Assembly: GCA_039180675.1 (NCBI GenBank)
Contig: JBCDDC010000011.1
Span: forward strand, 62,001 to 126,000
DNA from: Thermohalobaculum sp039180675
Lineage (GTDB): Bacteria; Pseudomonadota; Alphaproteobacteria; Rhodobacterales; Rhodobacteraceae
Direction of reading: 5' to 3'
DNA length: 64,000 bases
The notes under the pieces were generated by a model. That model ran no database searches and was not told the origin of the DNA. It was given only the letters and a program-made list of their open reading frames with translations. Shown piece after piece: positions 28,051 through 37,042 of this stretch. The position numbers and the translations under genes were made by a program. Each line of letters opens with the position of its first letter. Position 1 is the stretch's first letter.

Positions 28051-30093
28051 TCACTCCTCCGTCAGCCGGATCAGGGCGTCGACCGCGACCGCGCGGTCGG
28101 GCGTCACCATAAGCGGATTGATGTCGAGCTCGAGCAGGCGATTTGCATTTGCCGCAACATAGGCCTCCAGCGCCCGGATCGTGGCGCGGATCGCGGCCTT
28201 ATCGGCGGCCGGGCGTCCGCGATATCCCTCCAGCAGGGGCGAGAGCTGCCGACCTTGGATTGCCCGATCGATATCCGCCTCGGTCAGCGGGATCAGGGCA
28301 GTGACACTGTCGGCCAGAAGCTCCGTCAGGACCCCGCCGGAGCCGACGGTCAGCGCATATCCATAAGGCGGCTCATACGTCACGCCCAGGATCAGTTCGG
28401 CCACGGAATCGGTCACCATTTCCTCAACCAGATAGCCCTCCGGGGCCCGCATCGCCCGTGCAGCCTCGGTGATCTGATCGGCCGTCAGATGCAGCCGCAC
28501 GGCGCCCGCCTCGGTCTTGTGGGCAATGCCAAGGCCCTTTAGCGCCAGCGGGGCGGTCAAAGCCTCGGCAGCGGTGGCTGTCTCCTCCGGCAACGCCGCG
28601 CGCACCCCGTTCGGAACCGTCATGCCAAACGCAGCGAGGGCCGCCTTCGCACTGGCCTCGTCGAGCACGCCATCGCCGCCGTTATGCACCGCCAGCAGCA
28701 CCGGGTCCGGGGCGGGCCGCCGCCACGCCTCGGCCACGAAAGCCGCCGCCTCGGTCGCGGCAAAGGTCGCATCGATCCCGATCATCGGCGCCATCCCGCG
28801 GTTGCGGAGGTCCTCGGCCCAGACCTCCGGCATGTTCTCCGCCATGGTTGCCGTGATCGCCACCCGCGCCCCGGTTGCCCGCTGCGCCACCTCCATCGCG
28901 TCGATCGCTGTCAGCCAGTGCCGGTCCGAACACCGGTCCAGCCGGGGAAAGTCGAAGATGAACGATGTCAGATCGCACTGGCAGGCCAGGATCGCCGTGA
29001 ACGTCGCCTCCATCCGCGCCCGGTCGCCCCAGATAAACGTGTGGTAGTCGATCGGGTTCGAAACCGTGACGAGCGGCCCCAAAGTCTCCTGGATCGCCGC
29101 CGTCTGCGCCTCGTTCAGCGGGCGAAAGGTCAGGTCGCGCGCCACCGCCGCATCGCCGGAAAGGCTCGCCTCCCCGCCCGAGCAGCTCACCGTAAAGATC
29201 TCCCGCCCCGGGATGGGCCCATGCACATCTATCAGTTTCAGCGTCTCGAGGAACTCCGGGATACTGGCGAGGATGGGGATGCCGAGCCGGTTCAGAAACG
29301 CCCGGCTGACCGCGTCCGATCCCGCCAGCGACGCGGTGTGCGACAGCGTCGCCCGCTGAGCCTCGGCCGACTTGCCGACCTTCAATGCCACAACCGGTTT
29401 GCCCAGATCGCGCGCCTTTGCCGCCATCTCCTCGTAAAGCCGCGGCTTGTTCACGCCTTCAATATGCAGGCCCACGGCCGTCACGCGTGGGTCGTCGAGA
29501 CAGGCCATCGCCATCTCAGCCAATCCGGTCTGCGCCTGATTGCCCGCCGCGATCGCATACCCCAGCCTCAGCCCGCGCGCGGCCATGGTCATGTTGATCA
29601 GGATGTTCGAGGATTGGGTCAGGATAGCGACCCCGCCCTCGCGCCGCTCCCCGCCATGCTGGTCGGGCCAGAGCGGGGCACCATCCAGATAGTTCACCAG
29701 CCCATAGCAGTTTGGCCCCAGGATCGGCATGTCGCCCGCAAGCTCGACCAGCTTGGCCTGCAGCGCGGCGCCAGCGTCGCGCCCGTCCTCAGCCTCGGCC
29801 CAGCCGCTGGCGAAACAGACGGCGCCGCCTGCGCCCATGTTTGACAGCGCCTCCACCGCCTCGAGCGTCGCATGGCGGTTGATGCCGATGAAGATCGCAT
29901 CGGGCGGCGCGGGCAAGTCCTCGATCCGCTTGAAACACGGGATCCCGTGGATCTCATCACGGGTCGGATGCACCGGCCAGACCGTGCCTTCGAACCCCAT
30001 CTTCTGGCATTGCGCCACGACCTCGAGCCCCCAGCCGCCGCCGATCACGGCGATAGAGCGCGGCCGGAACAGGCGTGAAAGGTCAGCGGTCAT
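28051..30093 (-). CDS. NDP-forming acyl-CoA synthetase (acetate-CoA ligase family)
   Basis: A 680-residue fused acyl-CoA synthetase that makes acyl-CoA with ATP (or GTP) hydrolysed to the diphosphate. Domains in order: CoA-binding Rossmann (about 5-130, SIAVIGGGWGLEVV), succinyl-CoA-ligase-like flavodoxin domains (about 150-440) with the phospho-histidine motif TLSHTASLAG, and a C-terminal ATP-grasp (about 465-680) with ALKGLGIAHKTEAGAV and LLELDINPLMV. Substrate cannot be read from sequence; with the CaiD-like hydratase and acyl-CoA dehydrogenase nearby I propose gamma-butyrobetaine or carnitine activation. The start at 30093 fits the family N-terminus. Confidence 0.87.
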   Translation of the reverse strand: MTADLSRLFRPRSIAVIGGGWGLEVVAQCQKMGFEGTVWPVHPTRDEIHGIPCFKRIEDLPAPPDAIFIGINRHATLEAVEALSNMGAGGAVCFASGWAEAEDGRDAGAALQAKLVELAGDMPILGPNCYGLVNYLDGAPLWPDQHGGERREGGVAILTQSSNILINMTMAARGLRLGYAIAAGNQAQTGLAEMAMACLDDPRVTAVGLHIEGVNKPRLYEEMAAKARDLGKPVVALKVGKSAEAQRATLSHTASLAGSDAVSRAFLNRLGIPILASIPEFLETLKLIDVHGPIPGREIFTVSCSGGEASLSGDAAVARDLTFRPLNEAQTAAIQETLGPLVTVSNPIDYHTFIWGDRARMEATFTAILACQCDLTSFIFDFPRLDRCSDRHWLTAIDAMEVAQRATGARVAITATMAENMPEVWAEDLRNRGMAPMIGIDATFAATEAAAFVAEAWRRPAPDPVLLAVHNGGDGVLDEASAKAALAAFGMTVPNGVRAALPEETATAAEALTAPLALKGLGIAHKTEAGAVRLHLTADQITEAARAMRAPEGYLVEEMVTDSVAELILGVTYEPPYGYALTVGSGGVLTELLADSVTALIPLTEADIDRAIQGRQLSPLLEGYRGRPAADKAAIRATIRALEAYVAANANRLLELDINPLMVTPDRAVAVDALIRLTEE

Positions 30094-30142
30094 TGATTAG
30101 GACCTGATTGCTGCTGACCCGTAAATCACGCCGCGCGATCTT

Positions 30143-30204
30143 GCGCCCGGTGGGCACCACCGGGCAGCGCCCGCCCTTCCCCCGGCGGGCGCTATAGCGA
30201 TACC
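30143..30204 (-). repeat. Dispersed palindromic repeat, copy 1
   Basis: A 62-base element almost identical, in reverse orientation, to 55230-55290. It contains a perfect stem-loop (GCCCGGTGG/CCACCGGGC, 3-base loop) preceded by the GGTATCGC and CCGGGGGAAGG blocks. It sits between the divergent acyl-CoA synthetase and deacetylase-like genes. It looks like a REP- or MITE-like intergenic element. I saw only two copies in this window. Confidence 0.7.
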
Positions 30205-30328
30205 GTGACAAGCTCAGGCGGCGCTGAAGCTTTGACGCGCCGAATGGCCCGAATGCCCTGTGTGCGCCTACCAGGCCGGGCGCTGCCCTCCTCTTGCGGT
30301 TCATCGCACGCCCCTTAGACTGCCGCGG

Positions 30329-31225
30329 ATGACCAGCGAAGGCCCCAAACGCGACCTGATCGGCTATGGCGCCAACCCGCCACCGGCACCGTGGCCAGAC
30401 GGCGCTCGGATCGCAGTCAACTTCTGTGTCAACTACGAGGAGGGCGGCGAGCGAACGATCGAGAACGGTGATGACGGGTCCGAAGACCGGATTGCCGATG
30501 TGATTGTCGAGCGCCGGATCGGTCGGCGCGACCTCAATATCGAGCAGAGCTACAATTTCGGCTCCCGCATCGGCTACTGGCGCATCCTGCGCGCCTTCAC
30601 CGAGCGCGGCCTGCCTGCCACCATCAACCTCGTCGGCCGGGCGGGCGAACTGGTGCCAGACCCGCTCAAGGCGATGATCGCGGCGGGCTGGGACATCCAA
30701 TGCCACGGCTGGCGTTGGATCGACCATGACACCCTGAGCGAGGCCGAAGAACGCGCCTTCCTCCAGCGTTCCGTGCAGCAGGTCGTCGATCTGACCGGCC
30801 AGGCCCCGCTTGGCAATTACGCGGGCCTGCCGAGCCTCAACACCCGCCGCCTCGCCGCTGAACTCGGCTTTCTCTACGACAGCGACTGCTACGACGATGA
30901 GCGGCCCTACTGGTCGACTGAATTCACGCGCCCGATCCTGATCATACCCTACTCGCTCGACACCAATGACAGCCGTTTCGCCCGCGGGCAGGGTTATGAG
31001 ATGGCGGACGATTTCTCGACCTATATCCGCGACAGCTTCGATACGCTCTATGCCGAGGGGGGCACGATGCTCACCATTGGCCTTCACGCCCGGCTGATCG
31101 GCCGCCCTGGTCGGATCCGTGCGCTTCATGAGATCCTCGACCATATCATGGCCCATCCCCGGGTCTGGATCGCCCGGCGCGGCGACATCGCCCGTTGCTG
31201 GGCCGAGGCCTATCCTCCCAACTGA
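30329..31225 (+). CDS. Polysaccharide deacetylase family, PuuE allantoinase-like
   Basis: A 298-residue NodB-homology protein that closely resembles the metal-light allantoinase PuuE. Shared landmarks are RDLIGYGANPPPAPWPDGARIAVNF, VNYEEGGER, CHGWRWIDH, GNYAGLPSLNTRRL, LYDSDCYDDE, IPYSLDTND and IGLHARLIGRPGRI. PuuE opens the hydantoin ring of allantoin; the same fold also hydrolyses other amides. The neighbours are not ureide genes, so the substrate could be different. The ATG at 30329 is used; a GTG at 30260 would add an unlikely extension. It is the only plus-strand gene between the synthetase and the MmgE/PrpD gene. Confidence 0.85.
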   Translation: MTSEGPKRDLIGYGANPPPAPWPDGARIAVNFCVNYEEGGERTIENGDDGSEDRIADVIVERRIGRRDLNIEQSYNFGSRIGYWRILRAFTERGLPATINLVGRAGELVPDPLKAMIAAGWDIQCHGWRWIDHDTLSEAEERAFLQRSVQQVVDLTGQAPLGNYAGLPSLNTRRLAAELGFLYDSDCYDDERPYWSTEFTRPILIIPYSLDTNDSRFARGQGYEMADDFSTYIRDSFDTLYAEGGTMLTIGLHARLIGRPGRIRALHEILDHIMAHPRVWIARRGDIARCWAEAYPPN

Positions 31226-31419
31226 ACCCATCGGGCAAGCGGCCGCCCATAGCGTGAAAGACACATCGACTCTGATATCTCTAGTTGAGTAAACCCACCA
31301 TTTCACCTCAAATTGCACGCAGAAGTTGCTATCTGAGGCTCGGGTTGAGTTTTCGTACCCTGACAGGAACAAGACGTGAAACCCGCCTGCCAGCGCGGAG
31401 GATCGGATGGCCCCGGCTC

Positions 31420-32715
31420 TCATCCCGCCCGCTCCAGAAAGCACGACAACCCAATGAGATCCGGTGAATCAGAGATTGCGGCGAGTTGCTCGAGAAGTCT
31501 CCGCTCGCGCTCGGGGTCCGGCGCCGCCTCGCTGAGCTTCTGGAACAGCCGCGCCCGCGGCACCGGGTTCTCGGGACTGCCGGGCAGGAGATCGCAAACC
31601 CGTTCAACGCCGCGGCCCGACGTCAGGTGCACTGTGAGCCGGTCCGGGTCCTCCGGCGCCAGATCGACCGGTGACTGTTGGCGCGTCGTAGCTTTGCAGC
31701 TCACCTTCCCCGCGAGCGCGCGCAGATCGGCCCGCCCGATCGCGGCCTCGGTGAAATGGCGGATATTCAGCGCCCCGTCCGTTAGTCCGGCCGCCACGCA
31801 ATAAGGGGCGGAGAATCGTGCCTCGTCCACCGTCTCCGGCATGCCAAAACCCGCCACCGCGAGATTGCGGGCTGGCATTTCGACCTCGATTGACGCGATC
31901 TCTGCGGAGGCCACCTCGGTCGAAAGCGCGATGGCCGCAGGCACCAGCCGGCCCAGATAACCGCAGCAGGGCCAAAGCTTCACGACCAAGCCGAATTCCT
32001 CGATCGCCAGCGGATGGGCAAAGGGGCGCAACGCGATCGGCTCCCCGGGTCCGAACAATTCGGCAAACTGCGCCAGGGTCTCGACCCGGCCTATCGCACC
32101 GCCCTCTGCCAGCAGCGCTGCGTTAATGCCGTTCATCGCCGCGAAACCAGCGTGGAGCGGCTTGCCGGTCGAGCCGAACTGCGCCTTCAGGCTTGCGGCG
32201 GCACTCGTCGCAATCGTCATTGCCACCAGCATCTGCTCGGCACCAAGGCCGATCAGCCGCCCTGCTGTCACCGCAGCCCCGATCTGGCCAAGCGTGCCGG
32301 TCGCGTGCCAGCCGCGCTCGTAATGGGCCGGGTTCACCGCCTCGCCCATCCGGTCCATCGCTTCGAGCCCCGCGACGAAGCCCGCCACGGCGGCCCGACC
32401 CGACACTGGGCGATGCGCCGCAAGCGCAAGGATCACCGGTACCAGCACCGTGCTCGGATGCGCGACCGAGGGCCGGTCGTAGTCATCGAGCTCATGTGCA
32501 TGCCCCGCAGCCGCCAGACGAAACGCCTCCGCCGATACCCCCGACCCCAATGCATGCGCGGCCCGCGCGGCCGGGCTTCTCTCGCCTGCGACGATGCAGG
32601 CGACCGTGTCGATGATTGCGTTCTCCGCCCGTTCCACGGCAACTGGTCCGGGAGAGAGCGGCCCCGCCGCCCACCCAGCGAACGCGCGCCAGTAGGTTTC
32701 AGGATCAGCCGCCAT
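31420..32715 (-). CDS. MmgE/PrpD family protein
   Basis: A 431-residue member of the MmgE/PrpD family, which includes 2-methylcitrate dehydratase, cis-aconitate decarboxylase and iminodisuccinate epimerase. The helical N-terminal domain contains HAHELDDYDRPSVAHPSTVLVPVILALA, the family signature, with ERGWHATGTLGQIGAA and KAQFGSTGKPLHAGFAA following. Nothing indicates propionate metabolism here, so the reaction is open. The ATG at 32715 overlaps the hydrolase stop by 11 bases; an in-frame extension further upstream is low-quality sequence. Confidence 0.87.
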   Translation of the reverse strand: MAADPETYWRAFAGWAAGPLSPGPVAVERAENAIIDTVACIVAGERSPAARAAHALGSGVSAEAFRLAAAGHAHELDDYDRPSVAHPSTVLVPVILALAAHRPVSGRAAVAGFVAGLEAMDRMGEAVNPAHYERGWHATGTLGQIGAAVTAGRLIGLGAEQMLVAMTIATSAAASLKAQFGSTGKPLHAGFAAMNGINAALLAEGGAIGRVETLAQFAELFGPGEPIALRPFAHPLAIEEFGLVVKLWPCCGYLGRLVPAAIALSTEVASAEIASIEVEMPARNLAVAGFGMPETVDEARFSAPYCVAAGLTDGALNIRHFTEAAIGRADLRALAGKVSCKATTRQQSPVDLAPEDPDRLTVHLTSGRGVERVCDLLPGSPENPVPRARLFQKLSEAAPDPERERRLLEQLAAISDSPDLIGLSCFLERAG

Positions 32716-33625
32716 CGTCCAGCGCTTTCGCCAGGAAGTCGGAGATCTCGGCCAGCGAGGCCTCCGCCTCCGGGATCCCGGGATAATACTCGAACACATG
32801 CCAGAGCCCGTCCCAAAGCCTCAGTTCCACCGGTGCGCCCTGCGCCCGCATCGCCCGTGACAGCCGGGCACACATGGCCGACAGCAGATCGCGCGTCCCC
32901 GTGGTGATCAGCGTCGGTGGCCAGTCCGGCCCGAAATCGCTGTAGATCGGCGAGATCTCTGGATCGCGCTTGTCCCGCTCCCCGGCATAGAGCGTGGGCA
33001 CCCGCTCTGCGAACCGGCCCGTGAGCGTCGGATCGCGTCCCTCGTCCCAGGCGTCATAGCGATCGTGCATATCCGCGCCGGGTGAGAGCAGCGCCAGGGC
33101 GGACGGCATCCGGGCGCCCGCCTTCCTCAGCCGGGCCGTGGCCGCCAGCGCCAGGTTCCCGCCGGCGCTCTCTCCCGCAATCGCGAACGGCCCTGCCTCC
33201 GAGAGGGCATAGGCTACCGCGCTGGCGTCATCGAGACCGGCAGGAAACGGGTGCTCCGGCGCCAGCCGATAATGCGGCGCGATCACCCGCCGCCCAGTCT
33301 TGGCCGCGATCTTGGCCGAGATTGGCAGATCCTCGAGCGGGCCACCCATGACGTAGGCCCCGCCAAAAAGGTAAAGCACCGGCTCCTTGCCCAGGACTGC
33401 GGCAGGCGTAACGGTCTGGCATCGCACCCCGGAAATCTCCTCCTCGCCGAGCGTCACACCCGTCTCAGCCAATATCCCCGGCGCGGCCGCCTCCGCCTCG
33501 GCCAGCCCCTCCGCCCGCCATTGAGGAAACATCTCTGGATCAGGCGCCCGATCATCACGGTTCGCCGGATCTTCCAGAAACGCCCGTGCCTCGGCACTCA
33601 GCCCCCAGTCGTCCGCTAAGGGCAT
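32705..33625 (-). CDS. Alpha/beta hydrolase (HSL-type esterase)
   Basis: A 306-residue alpha/beta hydrolase of the hormone-sensitive lipase/acetyl-esterase group. The nucleophile elbow is GESAGGN (Ser about 156), the oxyanion region reads LYLFGGAYVMGG in place of the more usual HGGG, APHYRLAPEHPFPAGLDD is present, and the catalytic Asp/His are likely in TGTRDLL and GLWHVFEYYPGIPEAE. It probably cleaves a small ester. It is translated together with the MmgE/PrpD gene (overlap 11 bases), so the two likely act on successive intermediates. Confidence 0.87.
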   Translation of the reverse strand: MPLADDWGLSAEARAFLEDPANRDDRAPDPEMFPQWRAEGLAEAEAAAPGILAETGVTLGEEEISGVRCQTVTPAAVLGKEPVLYLFGGAYVMGGPLEDLPISAKIAAKTGRRVIAPHYRLAPEHPFPAGLDDASAVAYALSEAGPFAIAGESAGGNLALAATARLRKAGARMPSALALLSPGADMHDRYDAWDEGRDPTLTGRFAERVPTLYAGERDKRDPEISPIYSDFGPDWPPTLITTGTRDLLSAMCARLSRAMRAQGAPVELRLWDGLWHVFEYYPGIPEAEASLAEISDFLAKALDDGG

Positions 33626-33665
33626 CTCGCCCTCGCGCTATCTGACCGCGGTATTGCGCGAGGTT

Positions 33666-34277
33666 TCATTTATAAGATTTCCCGAGTGCCACGCTCTGCA
33701 GGATTTGCCCGTTGTCCGACCAGTATGCGTATATCGCTGTATGCATTGGTGGGATCCAATCATCTGAAGCGGGGAACAGAGGGTGTGCACCATCTTCTTC
33801 CGGGCGCCAAATGCCTGAGATGATCACCTTTGGCCTCTCGTCATCTCTACGAAAAACTTGGAGCCCATTGGCTTTAAGCCATGCTTCCGCAAACTCCGCG
33901 TTGGCATCTGATGCAAAGAGCCTGAACAGGCACACCTCGACTTCGGCGTCTGAGCCCATGCTCCTCAAGAGACGCGCATCTTCAAGACCTGGAATTGTTT
34001 CGTCGCTCATACAGCTCGAAAGGTCGGGGTAGCTGTACATGGCGAGTTTAGTGCTGCGATCGAGGTCTTTGACGTTGGCCGGCCGGCCTCTCTCCTGATG
34101 ATAAATCTCGCTAGGCGTGTAGGAAGGGGGGCTGCCTCGTGATGCTTCTCCGCCACTGTCGATTTGATGAATTTGATAGAGCGGCCAAACGAATTGCCCG
34201 ATCAACCATACCGGGATCATCCAGATGCATACTTTCACAAACTGGTTGGCATAGCGTTTCAAGGTGAGGCGATTCAT
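33666..34277 (-). CDS. Hypothetical membrane-anchored protein
   Basis: A 203-residue protein I do not recognise. One N-terminal membrane segment (VCIWMIPVWLIGQFVWPLYQI) is followed by a soluble domain rich in charged residues. Cysteines appear in LSSCMSDE and VEVCLFRLF. Base composition is lower in GC than the neighbours, hinting at recent arrival. The ATG at 34277 is preferred over the in-frame TTG at 34283. It lies between the hydrolase and acyl-CoA dehydrogenase genes on the same strand; any functional link is unknown. Confidence 0.65.
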   Translation of the reverse strand: MNRLTLKRYANQFVKVCIWMIPVWLIGQFVWPLYQIHQIDSGGEASRGSPPSYTPSEIYHQERGRPANVKDLDRSTKLAMYSYPDLSSCMSDETIPGLEDARLLRSMGSDAEVEVCLFRLFASDANAEFAEAWLKANGLQVFRRDDERPKVIISGIWRPEEDGAHPLFPASDDWIPPMHTAIYAYWSDNGQILQSVALGKSYK

Positions 34278-34298
34278 CAGCAAGGCCGTCTTTCTTTT

Positions 34299-35468
34299 TC
34301 AGGCCCCCAGGGGGCGCAGAAGATCGCGGGAGATGATGTGGCGCTGGATCTCCGACGTGCCGTCCCAGATTCGCTCGACCCTGGCATCGCGCCAGAAGCG
34401 GGCGAGCGGCAGATCATCCATCAGGCCCATGCCGCCGTGGATCTGGATCGCGGCGTCGGTGACGCGCGCCAGCATCTCCGAGGCATAGAGCTTGGCCGAG
34501 GCGATCTCGCGGTTCGCGGGCAGGCCCTGATCCAGCCTCCAGGCAGAGGCGAGGGTCAGCCAGTCCGCCGCGTCAATTTCGGTAATCATGTCTGCAAGTT
34601 GAAACGAGACCCCCTGGAACTTCCCAATCGGCTGACCGAACTGCTTGCGCTCGGCGGCGTAGTTCAGCGCGTAGTCGAATACCCGCCGCGCCCGGCCCAC
34701 GCTCATGGTCGCGACCGTAATGCGCGTCGCGTAGAGCCACTCGTTCATCACCTCGAACCCACCATCGACCTCGCCCAGCACCTGTGCATCCGGCAGGCGG
34801 CAATCGTCGAACTCGAGCACCATGTTCTTGTAGCCTTTGTGGCTGACCGAAGTGTAGCCGTCGCGGATCGTGAACCCCGGTGTGCCGCGGTCGACAAGGA
34901 AGGTCGTGATCCGCTTCTTCAGCCCGCGCGGTGTCTCGTCCTCGCCGGTCGCCACGAAGACGATGACGAAATCCGCGTGATCGGCGCCCGAGATGAAGTG
35001 TTTCGTGCCGTTGATCACCCAATCGGAGTTCGACCCATTCATCCGCCGCGCCGTGCACTTCATGCCGCGCACGTCCGAGCCCGCGTCCGGCTCGGTCATC
35101 GCCAGCGCGTCCATCTTCTCGCCCTTGACGGCGGGCGTCAGATACCGCTCCACCTGATCGCCCTCGCAGGCCATCAGGATATTCTGCGGGCGCCCGAAGA
35201 AGTGGTTGAGCGCCATGGAGCCCCGGCCAAGCTCGCGCTCCACCAGCGCGAATTCCAGGTGGTTCAGCCCCGCGCCGCCCACGCTTTCCGGGAAATTGCA
35301 GGCGTAGAAGCCCAGATCGATTGTCTTCTGCTTAATCGCTTGCGCCACCTCAGGCCGCACCTCACCGGTGCGCTCGACCTCCTCCTCATGCGGATAGATC
35401 TCGTTTTCGACGAAACTGCGCACGGTGGAGACGATCATCTCCTGCTCGTCTGTCAGGCCAAACTGCAT
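34299..35468 (-). CDS. Acyl-CoA dehydrogenase
   Basis: A 389-residue FAD-dependent acyl-CoA dehydrogenase. Landmarks are AMTEPDAGSDVRGMKC (FAD-binding loop), GTKHFISGADHADFVIVF, KGYKNMVLEFDDCRLP, ERKQFGQPIGKFQGV, QIHGGMGLMDDLPLARFWRDARVERIWDGTSEIQ and the C-terminal RDLL. The catalytic Glu is probably in the WDGTSEIQ region or, as in CaiA-like enzymes, on helix G. In the setting of carnitine genes, gamma-butyrobetainyl-CoA dehydrogenase forming crotonobetainyl-CoA is a good candidate role (inference). Electron acceptor would be ETF. Confidence 0.9.
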   Translation of the reverse strand: MQFGLTDEQEMIVSTVRSFVENEIYPHEEEVERTGEVRPEVAQAIKQKTIDLGFYACNFPESVGGAGLNHLEFALVERELGRGSMALNHFFGRPQNILMACEGDQVERYLTPAVKGEKMDALAMTEPDAGSDVRGMKCTARRMNGSNSDWVINGTKHFISGADHADFVIVFVATGEDETPRGLKKRITTFLVDRGTPGFTIRDGYTSVSHKGYKNMVLEFDDCRLPDAQVLGEVDGGFEVMNEWLYATRITVATMSVGRARRVFDYALNYAAERKQFGQPIGKFQGVSFQLADMITEIDAADWLTLASAWRLDQGLPANREIASAKLYASEMLARVTDAAIQIHGGMGLMDDLPLARFWRDARVERIWDGTSEIQRHIISRDLLRPLGA

Positions 35469-35650
35469 GGCGCGGGCTCCTCTGCTGGCTGGGTCGGGTA
35501 GGGCAAAAGTTGGCGTCTATCTTCGCCCCCGGACGGCTGTGCGGCAGCTCGCAGAGTAGCCCGGGTCATAAGATGGTCTCCGCCCTGCCTTCCTTCTGCC
35601 ACATGACGCGGCGCATGTTCATCCCAGCAAAAAACATGCGGGGTGTGCTC

Positions 35651-35932
35651 ATGAAGGTGGCAAGACACACAGTTACGGGTCTCTTCCTCGGCGCTTTCCT
35701 TGCAGGGACAGCGGCGGCGAAGGTCATCGTTCCTGCAGATGTCAGCGCCGACGATTTTGCCGATCTCGATTGCTACGACCTGACTGAGGAGCGCGGCTGG
35801 ATCACCGAGGCGCTTACCGGCACAGGCGACATGCAGGGCATCGAGTTGACGGATGCCGATGTCTCGAAGCTCAAGGGCTATCTGATCGCAATAGATACAT
35901 CGATGCTGCGCAAACAGTGTAGCGCCGGCTGA
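35651..35932 (+). CDS. Small secreted protein of unknown function
   Basis: A 93-residue protein with a clear signal peptide (VARHTVTGLFLGAFLAGTAAA, positive n-region and AxA cleavage site). The mature acidic part of about 69 residues carries two cysteines (DLDCYDLTEE near its start and MLRKQCSAG at the end) that could form a disulfide. The start at 35651 begins the signal peptide; upstream in-frame codons give non-protein-like sequence. A strong intrinsic terminator follows at 35955, which supports a real transcript. It resembles small acidic periplasmic proteins of the HdeA type only in size and layout; no homology is claimed. Confidence 0.68.
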   Translation: MKVARHTVTGLFLGAFLAGTAAAKVIVPADVSADDFADLDCYDLTEERGWITEALTGTGDMQGIELTDADVSKLKGYLIAIDTSMLRKQCSAG

Positions 35933-35954
35933 ACTCCCTGGGGTTGGGGTGTCA

Positions 35955-35992
35955 GGGCCGCGTGGCGACCGGGGGTCGCGGCGCGGCCCTTT
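35955..35992 (+). terminator. Intrinsic terminator of the small secreted gene
   Basis: A long GC-rich hairpin: 8-bp stem GGGCCGCG/CGCGGCCC, a 2x2 internal loop, then a 6-bp stem GCGACC/GGTCGC with a GGG loop, followed by TTTC. It begins about 22 bases after the stop at 35932. The structure is seen directly. Confidence 0.72.
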
Positions 35993-36115
35993 CAGTTCGA
36001 TCCGGCCAATTGGCCTTTGCATTCTCTCCCCCCAGGCTGATTTCCTCAAACAGCTAGCCGAACAGACGCCGGGCGCCTGATCCTCTCCAACCGAATGCGC
36101 GCTGATTACGCGGCG

Positions 36116-36159
36116 GGTTTTCCAAGCGCGCAAGGAAAACCGGCATTCGCCCCGGTTTT
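36116..36159 (-). terminator. Two competing hairpins downstream of the SDR gene
   Basis: Downstream of the dehydrogenase stop on the minus strand, AAAACCGG/CCGGTTTT (36136-36159) forms an A-rich/T-rich terminator-like hairpin. The same CCGGTTTTCC segment can instead pair as GGTTTTCC/GGAAAACC (36116-36141). The first resembles a bidirectional intrinsic terminator between the convergent genes. Confidence 0.5.
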
Positions 36160-36187
36160 TCACTGAGGTAAGCAGCCCATGTGGCGA

Positions 36188-36973
36188 TCAGGGCGTGTCC
36201 ACCGCCGGGCTGTGCGTGTGACCATCGATCGAGATCACCTGGCCTGAGACGAAGCGCGCCGCCGGGCTCGCGACGAATACCGCCATCTCGGCGATATCGG
36301 CACCGGTCACCCATGTTTTCATCGAAGTGCCCGAGGCATAGCTGCGATAGACCTCTTCCCGACTCAGCCCCTTGGCGACGGCTTCCCGCTCCATCACCGC
36401 CTCCATCCGCGGGCCCTCGACCGCACCTGGGCAGAGCGCATTCACCCGGATGCCGTGCGAGCCCAGCTCCATCGTGAGTGTCTTGGTCAGCCCGATAACG
36501 CCCCACTTCGCGGCGCAATAGGGGGCGCGGCGGGGATACCCGTGCAGGCCTGCGGTCGACGAAGTCAGCAGCATAACCCCGGCGCCCTGCCGTTTCATGA
36601 TCGGCGCAGCGTGTTTCGCGGACAGAAAGGCACCGTCCAGATTGACCGCGACACAGCGCTGCCATTCCGCGAGCGGGATCTCCTCGATCAGCGCGTTCGG
36701 CCCCGCGATCCCCGCATTGGCGCAGAGGACGCCCAGACCGCCCCATGCCGCCTCGATCTCGGCATAGAGCGCCGCAACAGCGCCCTCGTCTGTCACATCG
36801 GCAACCGTCCGTCCCCAATGTGCAGGGCAGGTGTCGATCGCGGCCCTGTCCACATCGGTGATCCAGACCCGTGCACCAGCCGCATCGAAGGCCTCGGCCA
36901 TGGCGCGGCCGATCCCGCCAGCCCCCGCAGTGATCAAAACGCTTGTCTCAAAAGAGGCCATATCCGTCATCAT
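36188..36973 (-). CDS. Short-chain dehydrogenase/reductase (SDR)
   Basis: A 261-residue classical SDR. The NAD(P)-binding loop is ITAGAGGIGRAMAEAF (TGxxxGIG form with an alanine), followed by NAGIAGPN, the catalytic Ser in LLTSSTAG, and YCAAKWG (Tyr-xxx-Lys). The acidic residue in WITDVDR suggests NAD preference. The C-terminal GQVISIDGHTHS is typical. It oxidises or reduces an alcohol/ketone not identifiable from sequence. It lies between the acyl-CoA dehydrogenase and carnitine dehydrogenase genes. The start could be any of three closely spaced ATGs (36973, 36970, 36961). Confidence 0.88.
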   Translation of the reverse strand: MMTDMASFETSVLITAGAGGIGRAMAEAFDAAGARVWITDVDRAAIDTCPAHWGRTVADVTDEGAVAALYAEIEAAWGGLGVLCANAGIAGPNALIEEIPLAEWQRCVAVNLDGAFLSAKHAAPIMKRQGAGVMLLTSSTAGLHGYPRRAPYCAAKWGVIGLTKTLTMELGSHGIRVNALCPGAVEGPRMEAVMEREAVAKGLSREEVYRSYASGTSMKTWVTGADIAEMAVFVASPAARFVSGQVISIDGHTHSPAVDTP

Positions 36974-37042
36974 TCTGCCCTTTGGCTAAGCGAAACCCGC
37001 ACCATCAAGACAGTGTCAATCCCGGAATATGGAGGGTGGGGG

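Noticed and set aside
30083..31444. A 453-codon minus-strand frame opposite the PuuE-like gene
   Set aside because: Antisense shadow; it even runs through the palindromic repeat. The plus-strand protein matches a known family end to end.
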